From Pontiellaceae bacterium B1224 (GTDB lineage Bacteria; Verrucomicrobiota; Kiritimatiellia; Kiritimatiellales; Pontiellaceae), in NCBI GenBank assembly GCA_029432815.1, contig JAROBA010000028.1, positions 1 through 64,000 on the forward strand: a stretch of DNA of 64,000 nt, given 5' to 3'. The position numbers were made by a program, and so were the translations under genes. Every line of letters starts with the position of its first letter. Within the stretch, counting starts at the first letter, position 1. The notes beneath the pieces are model-generated. The model did not search any database. It was not told the origin of the DNA and was given only the letters and a program-made list of their open reading frames with translations. Below are positions 58,834 through 64,000 of the stretch, piece after piece.

Positions 58834-60609
58834 CTATCCGGAAATCTCGAATACTTCCGGAGCAATCTTTTCTATCAGGTCATAACACAATTGCTGAACA
58901 TGCTCGGAAGATGACGAATTCAAAGCTTTTTGTGCCAGCTCAACGGCATCGGAATAATAAAGTTTCCGAATGACATCTTTGATCACCGGGGCCTGTGACG
59001 GACTTACCGACAGCTCATCAACCCCGAGTCCGATTAACAGCGGAACCAATTGCGGCGACGCAGCCATCTGCCCGCACACACAGGTCCAAAGTCCGTTCTT
59101 CTGGCTGACTTTTACGACATAGTCAATCAACCGAATAATGGCCATGTGAGTTGGCTTATACAAATGGGCAACATTTTCATTACCCCGATCGACGGCCATC
59201 GTATACTGGATTAAATCGTTGGTCCCGAGGCTGAAAAAGCTTACGTGAGGAGCAATAATATCGGCAATTAACGCGGCCGAGGGCACCTCAATCATCGTGC
59301 CGATCTGAATATCCTGATTGAAGGCGATCCCGCTTTTACTCAGCTCCATCATGCATTGCCGGAGCAGTGTATTGGCATCCATCACTTCCTGTACACACGA
59401 AACCATCGGATACATGATGCGGATATTTTCATGAACGCTGGCGCGCAGTATGGCACGCAACTGAGTTTTAAAAAGCTCAGGATGAGACAGGCACAACCGG
59501 ATGGCCCGATCTCCCAGAAAAGGATTCAATTCATCAGGATTCTCGAACCCCGCAGGAAGCTTGTCCGCGCCGAGATCAAGCGTGCGAATGACCACCGGGG
59601 ACGGATCCTGGCTTTTGGCAGCCTCAACATAAGCCTCGAGCTGTTCTTCCTCGCCGGGAAGTGATTTGGAACCTAGAAACAGAAATTCCGTACGGAACAA
59701 ACCAATGCCCTTGGCTCCCCGAGCATCCACTCCGTCCAGTTCCGCAAGCAACTCGATATTAGCCGTAATAGGAACCAGATAGCCGTCTTTTGTTTCCGGA
59801 GGTTTGTCACGCAACTGCGCAAGTTCAGAAATGATCTGTTCCTGCCCGGCAGCTTTGATTCGATATTCCTCAATCCGCTCTTCCGATGGATTAACAAAAA
59901 CAAGTCCCTTGGCACCATCAATAAGAACAGTATCTCCATGACTGGCAACGGCCGTGATGTTATGCAACCCAACCACCGCAGGCACTTCGAGCGCCTTGGC
60001 CATTATGGCTGTATGGGAGGTTGAGCTGCCGAGATCTGTAATAAATGCCTTAACATTTGTTTTATCAATACTGGCCGTATCGGATGGGGATAAATCATGA
60101 GCAACAACGACGCAGGGTTCTTTAATCTGCTTCATCTGGTCCAGAGATTCCCCCGCCAGATTTGCCATGATGCGTTTCGTTACATCCCGAATATCAGCAG
60201 CGCGCTCAGATAAATATGAATCCTGTACCTGGGCAAGCATGTCCGCATACCGGTTTGCCACCGTTTGCAAAACCGGCTCCACATTGATCAGCTCCTTCTT
60301 AATCGAACGAATGACATCTTCAATGAACGTGCGGTCGTCCACCACCAGAATATGAGCATCGAAGATACTGGCATGCTCATCACCAAGCACCTCAGAAACC
60401 TGTTTCTGGATATGCTTGATCTGATCGTGCGTAGAAATCAGGGCCTCTTCGAAGCGTACAATTTCCAACGGCACCTCTTCGGGAGTGATGGATCGCTGAA
60501 CGGCCTTATCGGTTTGCGGAGTAAGCAACAGCGCTTTGAATACAACAATGCCCGGGGAAACCCCGATCCCCTTTAAGGCAACTTCACTCTTCGTGTATTC
60601 TCCTGCCAC
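58834..60609 (-). CDS. ptsI: PTS enzyme I (phosphoenolpyruvate-protein phosphotransferase)
   Basis: A 591-residue enzyme I that transfers phosphate from PEP to HPr. The active-site His lies in Gly-Ser-Ser-Thr-Ser-His-Thr-Ala-Ile-Met-Ala near 194. The PEP-binding barrel has Gly-Ile-Gly-Leu-Phe-Arg-Thr-Glu-Phe-Leu near 300, Thr-Asp-Leu-Gly-type and Gly-Thr-Asn-Asp-Leu-Ile-Gln-Tyr near 454, and a final Cys in Val-Cys-Gly-Gln-Met near 507. It begins with GTG, 5 bp after the HPr gene. No sugar-specific EII genes are in the window, so a regulatory PTS is likely. Confidence 0.95.
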   Translation of the reverse strand: MAGEYTKSEVALKGIGVSPGIVVFKALLLTPQTDKAVQRSITPEEVPLEIVRFEEALISTHDQIKHIQKQVSEVLGDEHASIFDAHILVVDDRTFIEDVIRSIKKELINVEPVLQTVANRYADMLAQVQDSYLSERAADIRDVTKRIMANLAGESLDQMKQIKEPCVVVAHDLSPSDTASIDKTNVKAFITDLGSSTSHTAIMAKALEVPAVVGLHNITAVASHGDTVLIDGAKGLVFVNPSEERIEEYRIKAAGQEQIISELAQLRDKPPETKDGYLVPITANIELLAELDGVDARGAKGIGLFRTEFLFLGSKSLPGEEEQLEAYVEAAKSQDPSPVVIRTLDLGADKLPAGFENPDELNPFLGDRAIRLCLSHPELFKTQLRAILRASVHENIRIMYPMVSCVQEVMDANTLLRQCMMELSKSGIAFNQDIQIGTMIEVPSAALIADIIAPHVSFFSLGTNDLIQYTMAVDRGNENVAHLYKPTHMAIIRLIDYVVKVSQKNGLWTCVCGQMAASPQLVPLLIGLGVDELSVSPSQAPVIKDVIRKLYYSDAVELAQKALNSSSSEHVQQLCYDLIEKIAPEVFEISG

Positions 60610-60614
60610 CGGGA

Positions 60615-60893
60615 TTAATCCTCACCGAATTTGTTAAGAAATAATTCCTCGATTTCATCCATTGCTTTCTTCGCATCACTGCCCGATGTAGTCACAGTCA
60701 TCGTGCAACCGGGGAAGCCTTCGATCGTCATGAGCCCCATGATGCTCTTGCACGAAACTTTATTACCATCTTTTTCCATGAAAATATCGCATTCATACTT
60801 TCCCGCAGCCTTAACAAGAAGCGCTGCAGGCCGGGCATGAATTCCATATTCATTCAAGACCTTGAGTTTTTTGACGAGCGTTTCCTCAGCCAT
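60615..60893 (-). CDS. ptsH: HPr phosphocarrier protein
   Basis: A 92-residue HPr. The phosphorylated His is His19 in Gly-Ile-His-Ala-Arg-Pro-Ala, and the regulatory Ser (equivalent to Ser46) is Ser50 in Cys-Lys-Ser-Ile-Met-Gly-Leu. Both sites are intact, so it can receive phosphate from enzyme I and be modified by HPr kinase. Both enzymes are encoded on either side. The reading frame starts 8 bp inside the hprK end, so the genes are coupled. Confidence 0.95.
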   Translation of the reverse strand: MAEETLVKKLKVLNEYGIHARPAALLVKAAGKYECDIFMEKDGNKVSCKSIMGLMTIEGFPGCTMTVTTSGSDAKKAMDEIEELFLNKFGED

Positions 60894-61824
60894 TGCGTAC
60901 CCGCCCCTTTGTCAGTCGGTTGATGATTTTATCGTCCAGTTCTTTCGCGGCATCATGACCCAATTCTTTAAGTTTCTGGTTCAAAGCCGCCACTTCTACA
61001 ATATTTGCCATATCCCGCCCGGAGCGAACCGGAAGAGTTATACACGGAACCTTCACCCCCATGATTTCTATCTCATCCGGATGAACCCCGGTACGGTCCT
61101 CGTTGCCGGTCGGCGGTTTTAAATCGATGACAAGGTCCAGCTCGGTTTGACGGCGGATGGCCGCAACGCCGAATAGGCTCGGAACGTGAATGATACCGAG
61201 ACCGCGTATTTCCATGTGATAACGCGTCACTTCATTCGCCCAGCAAACCAGTCGTCCCCGGGTTGTTTTTCGCACCTCGGTAACATCATCCGACACCAGG
61301 CTGTAGCCTCGTTCGATCAGCGACAATGCGGTCTCACTTTTTCCAATACCTGGATCGCCGCGAAGCAGGACTCCGATGCCCATAAGTTCCATACAGGTGC
61401 CCTGAATTCGTTCCTGGGGAGCTGTAAGTTTTTCCAGTATGACCGTGCATTCATTTACGAAATTCATCGTAACCATGCTTGTACGCAGAACCGGCACTTT
61501 ATACTGCTCAGCCAGAGCCAGGATTTCTTTGGACGCCTTCCGGTTGCGGGTAATAACAATTCCCGGAATCTGTTGTTTAAACAGGTCTTCCAGACGTTTG
61601 ACCTTTTCCGCCTGAGGCAGACTTTTCAGATAGGTGAATTCTGCCAGACCAAAAATCTGCAGACGCTGATTCGCGAAATACTGGAAGAAACCAGTCAACG
61701 CCAAACCGGGACGGTTCATGGTCGTTTCCTGAAGTTTTCGATCCAGATACTGTTCGCCGGCAATTATGCTCAGCGAAAGGTTCTCGGAACCCTCTTCCCA
61801 CAGTGTATTAACGGTAATGGCCAC
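60886..61824 (-). CDS. hprK: HPr kinase/phosphorylase
   Basis: A 312-residue bifunctional enzyme that phosphorylates and dephosphorylates HPr on serine. Walker A is GDPGIGKSETA near 155, followed by Ser-Asp-Asp-Val near 176, and the Met-Glu-Ile-Arg-Gly-Leu-Gly-Ile-Ile segment near 205. The segment before Walker A that commonly contains His-Gly (HGVLVDV) reads Gln-Gly-Thr-Cys-Met-Glu-Leu near 139, so a usually conserved His is Gln. The start is GTG 61824, 6 bases after AGGAGGTGA, the strongest ribosome-binding site seen in the operon. It lies between hpf and ptsH. Confidence 0.93.
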   Translation of the reverse strand: MAITVNTLWEEGSENLSLSIIAGEQYLDRKLQETTMNRPGLALTGFFQYFANQRLQIFGLAEFTYLKSLPQAEKVKRLEDLFKQQIPGIVITRNRKASKEILALAEQYKVPVLRTSMVTMNFVNECTVILEKLTAPQERIQGTCMELMGIGVLLRGDPGIGKSETALSLIERGYSLVSDDVTEVRKTTRGRLVCWANEVTRYHMEIRGLGIIHVPSLFGVAAIRRQTELDLVIDLKPPTGNEDRTGVHPDEIEIMGVKVPCITLPVRSGRDMANIVEVAALNQKLKELGHDAAKELDDKIINRLTKGRVRNG

Positions 61825-61849
61825 AATTCACCTCCTGAAGTGCTGTTGT

Positions 61850-62146
61850 TTACTTATGGTGATCCTGAATTTTATCACGGTGTTTACGCATTTGACGCTC
61901 GGCATGCTCAATCGACCGATCAATCGCATCGTAGAGGTTTTCCGATTTTTCGATCGCCGTGATCCGAATATGATTCGATGCCTGAATGATGACTTCAGAC
62001 ACCTGATCCCGATTTTCGGTCTCCAGAATTACGCGAACACTTTCTATTCGCGGGAACACGCCCAGACTGCGCTCAAGTTTGTCTTCAACATGAGTTTTTA
62101 CGTTGTCTGTTACATTAACATGCCGTCCTGTGATGCTTACTTGCAT
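61850..62146 (-). CDS. hpf: Ribosome hibernation-promoting factor (short form)
   Basis: A 98-residue HPF/RaiA family protein: beta-alpha-beta-beta-beta-alpha layout, Gly-Arg-His-Val near 7, and basic helices (Glu-Arg-Gln-Met-Arg-Lys-His-Arg near 84). It binds the 30S decoding centre to inactivate ribosomes in stationary phase. The length is that of the short, two-protein-system form and not the long HPF. AAGGAGC precedes the ATG. It lies between lptB and hprK, the position it often holds near lptB/rpoN in other Gram-negative bacteria, but no rpoN gene is present. Confidence 0.93.
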   Translation of the reverse strand: MQVSITGRHVNVTDNVKTHVEDKLERSLGVFPRIESVRVILETENRDQVSEVIIQASNHIRITAIEKSENLYDAIDRSIEHAERQMRKHRDKIQDHHK

Positions 62147-62166
62147 GGCTTGCTCCTTTCGGTTTT

Positions 62167-62904
62167 TTACATACTGAACCGCGGACCTAGATACAGTTCC
62201 TGGCTCACTTTGTCATTTACTAAAAATTCACTGTTTCCTTCACTCAGCACCTGACCATCGCACAGCAGATAGGCCCGATCAACCACGGCCAGGGTTTCGC
62301 GCACATTGTGGTCGGTAATCAGTACCCCCAGCCCTTTGGCCCGCAGATCTCGCACGATATCCTGCACATCATTCACCGCCAATGGATCGACACCGCTGAA
62401 TGGTTCATCCAGCAGAATAATTGATGGATTCGTGACCAATGCCCGGGTAATTTCAAGTCGGCGGCGTTCCCCTCCGCTCAGGGTATAGGCTTTCTGTTTT
62501 GCCAGTTTGCTGATTTTCAGGTCTTCCAACAACTGTTCAAGGCGTTGCTTACGTTCTTTATGCGAAATTGGAAGCGTTTCCAAAATGGCCATCACATTTT
62601 CCTGAACGGTTAATTTTCGAAAAATAGAAGGTTCCTGAGAAAGGTAGCCCATCCCCATGCGGGATCGTTTATACATTGGAGTATTCGTCACATCTTTTCC
62701 GTTGAAAAAGACCTTGCCGCTGGTCGGTTTAACCAATCCGACAATCATGTAAAAGCTGGTGGTCTTACCGGCACCGTTCGGTCCCAGCAATCCGACAATT
62801 TCCCCCGCTTTTACGTTGATTTCAACTTCACGTACGACCTTGCGGCCTTTATATGCCTTCACCAGCTTTTCAGTCCGGATCAGATAGGTTTCTTCAGCAG
62901 CCAT
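62167..62904 (-). CDS. lptB: LPS export ABC ATPase LptB
   Basis: A 245-residue ABC ATPase that powers lipopolysaccharide transport from the inner membrane. Walker A is GPNGAGKT near 39, signature LSGGERRR near 144, Walker B IILLDEPFSGVDP near 164, and switch His in DHN near 199. The YLSQEPSIFRKLTV Q-loop stretch near 90 is characteristic of LptB. The start codon follows the lptA-like stop directly. LptF/G genes are not in this window. Confidence 0.96.
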   Translation of the reverse strand: MAAEETYLIRTEKLVKAYKGRKVVREVEINVKAGEIVGLLGPNGAGKTTSFYMIVGLVKPTSGKVFFNGKDVTNTPMYKRSRMGMGYLSQEPSIFRKLTVQENVMAILETLPISHKERKQRLEQLLEDLKISKLAKQKAYTLSGGERRRLEITRALVTNPSIILLDEPFSGVDPLAVNDVQDIVRDLRAKGLGVLITDHNVRETLAVVDRAYLLCDGQVLSEGNSEFLVNDKVSQELYLGPRFSM

Positions 62905-63975
62905 TTATTCGTCTAAATCTTTCAGGAATTTTTCTTTGGTTTCCTCGTCCAGATAGAGCAGGAGCCGAGCATTCGGTTCACAAACCATTCGTCGAGTCTC
63001 ATGCCAGAATAATATCCGGTCGCCAGTCATAATATTCAGTCCCTGCTTAACCTTCGGTTCGCCTTCCAACACGAATTTTCCTTCATCCGCATAGTACATC
63101 GCCCGATCCGCCAGCGCTTTCCTGTTTTCAGATTGAATTATTACCTCGCCTACCGCTTCTATCCAATCAATTTCGTTCTCATCTTTCAGGTAAATGCGAA
63201 TTTTTTCGCAGTTCATTGCGGCCTGGGGATCCCGAACTCGCACTCGACCGGAAAGCTCAGCCATCCTTTCTGTCTCGTCATAAACCGCACGATCCGCACG
63301 TACTTCGGTCTTTTCAGCAGAAGGTTCGGTTGTTTCGCTAAACTCCAAACCTGAATTTTGGGAGATTTCCAGAAAAGCATTCGGCTCACAGACCATTTTA
63401 CGATCGCCCTTAATCCACAGTCGAATTCGTTCTCCGGAAAGGCTGTTGCCATCACTGGCAGCTGTTGCCCGGCCCTCCAATTGCACAAAACCGTTGCGAT
63501 AATTATAAATCGCGGAATCAGCCGAGGCCGTCCGATTGCTGCTCACCAGCTCCACACCACCTTGCGCTTCAATAAATTCAATATCGTTTGAAACAGAAAA
63601 ACGCCCAATCAGGCTCTCTGTTTTCAGGATGCCCTCATCATCCACTACCACCACATTCTGATCCATGCGGACAAATCGCTGTTCATGGTCCAGTTCCAAC
63701 CGTTCGCCGGTCAGCAGGGTTTCGCCGGTTTTTCGTTCAATCGTTTTCATGGCCGCCAGGCGTTGTAAGAATGGAGCAAACTCTTCGTCATCCACGTTTC
63801 CAATGATTGGAACTACATTGGTCGAAGCATTTCCTTGCACAGGCACCACCACCGCATCATCGGCCATGGCCTCGATTTCCGCCCATTCGTCCGCATCGGG
63901 ATCTGAACGTTCGCGCTTCGAACACGACACCAGAATCAGCGCACAGAGCAGGAGACTGAAAGCATGGCGAATCAC
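62905..63975 (-). CDS. LptA/OstA-like lipoprotein with duplicated domain
   Basis: A 356-residue protein upstream of lptB. It starts with GTG and has a lipoprotein signal (Leu-Val-Ser-Cys, Cys at 18). An acidic linker leads to at least two, probably three, OstA/LptA-type beta-jellyroll segments (about 60-165, 165-250 and 250-345). These share patterns such as Ala-Asp-Arg-Ala-x-Tyr, Leu-Ser-Gly-Arg-Val-x-Val and repeated Met-Val-Cys-Glu-Pro-Asn-Ala (near 195 and 338). Classical LptA is a single-domain soluble bridge and LptC a short anchored protein. A lipid-anchored multi-jellyroll protein could combine both roles. A palindrome copy is at 63798. Confidence 0.85.
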   Translation of the reverse strand: MIRHAFSLLLCALILVSCSKRERSDPDADEWAEIEAMADDAVVVPVQGNASTNVVPIIGNVDDEEFAPFLQRLAAMKTIERKTGETLLTGERLELDHEQRFVRMDQNVVVVDDEGILKTESLIGRFSVSNDIEFIEAQGGVELVSSNRTASADSAIYNYRNGFVQLEGRATAASDGNSLSGERIRLWIKGDRKMVCEPNAFLEISQNSGLEFSETTEPSAEKTEVRADRAVYDETERMAELSGRVRVRDPQAAMNCEKIRIYLKDENEIDWIEAVGEVIIQSENRKALADRAMYYADEGKFVLEGEPKVKQGLNIMTGDRILFWHETRRMVCEPNARLLLYLDEETKEKFLKDLDE

Positions 63976-64000
63976 AGCTCTACCCCCTTCATTGTGCGGG

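Larger units (their letters stand above)
1387..63812. repeat. Dispersed 15-bp palindrome family TTCCAR-NSN-YTGGAA (33 exact copies)
   Basis: Exact copies start at 1387, 1422, 4501, 5794, 6906, 6992 (central T, otherwise exact), 11084, 11684, 14681, 15123, 16259, 21068, 21576, 22143, 27315, 27893, 28314, 32999, 33242, 33796, 38556, 40279, 44868, 47411, 49152, 49255, 52716, 52748, 53792, 57747, 58054, 58077 and 63798. Near copies (mostly one mismatch) start at 1674, 14384, 19394, 21699, 22112, 32606, 33095, 34242, 43121, 51366 and 55613. Copies lie in genes on both strands and in gaps. About 9 of 33 exact copies fall in the roughly 8% of the window that is non-coding. Function unknown. Confidence 0.95.

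Noticed and set aside
62566-62581. TTGGAAGCGTTTCCAA-like inverted repeat in lptB
   Set aside because: Half-sites are in the reverse order with a different spacer, so it does not fit the dispersed palindrome.

Overview
The window looks like a chromosomal segment of a Gram-negative member of the PVC superphylum, most likely Kiritimatiellota or a nearby Verrucomicrobia-type lineage. This is inferred from four things: a 51-residue small basic protein of the Chlamydiae/Verrucomicrobia type (40400-40555), a Cys-Gly-Pro-Ser-Arg sulfatase, a giant secreted protein with Pmp-like repeats, and lipopolysaccharide export genes. No rRNA, tRNA, CRISPR array, prophage or complete insertion sequence was seen. 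Coding density is about 92%, and most genes are core housekeeping genes.

Layout. 1-413: repeat-rich intergenic edge. 414-3904: two ABC half-transporters forming a probable heterodimer. 3993-5011: orphan prepilin and GtrA protein. 5122-5350: candidate 6S RNA followed by rarA and 5-formyl-THF cyclo-ligase, then RNase Y, upp and a secreted nickel superoxide dismutase. 10333-14019: BlaI-type repressor with two operators and an M56 (BlaR1-like) sensor carrying an unusual ectodomain. 14065-20326: YraN, glycogen synthase, RNase R, and small metabolic or secreted genes. 20513-21922: sulfatase. 21909-32355: a 12-gene minus-strand operon built around MoxR, DUF58, DUF4350, DUF4129, SpoIIM and RDD proteins plus zinc-finger membrane proteins. 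32474-34005: dNTPase and a membrane protein. 34086-38372: 1428-residue beta-helix protein. 38724-41365: MnmA, a ribbon-helix-helix protein, the small basic protein and a pseudouridine synthase. 41382-44822: SAM riboswitch, metY, metX, yaaA. 44914-49707: NfeD protease, nucleotidyltransferase, rho, coaE. 49961-52706: sigma factor converging on an atypical Ser/Thr kinase. 52767-58829: HAD phosphatase, two lipoproteins, an octaheme cytochrome with TPRs and a HELTH membrane protein. 58834-63975: lptA-like, lptB, hpf, hprK, ptsH, ptsI operon (minus strand).

The most striking feature is not a gene. A 15-bp gapped palindrome, TTCCAR-NSN-YTGGAA, occurs in at least 33 exact copies across the window, in genes (in several reading frames) and between genes, where about 0.015 copies would be expected by chance. 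Its central base is G or C in 32 of 33 copies, and the two permitted degenerate positions never deviate together. It behaves like a genome-wide recognition signal (comparable in style to cyanobacterial HIP1) and I know of no description of it.

All readings are by eye. Family names are from recognised motifs, and no database search was possible.
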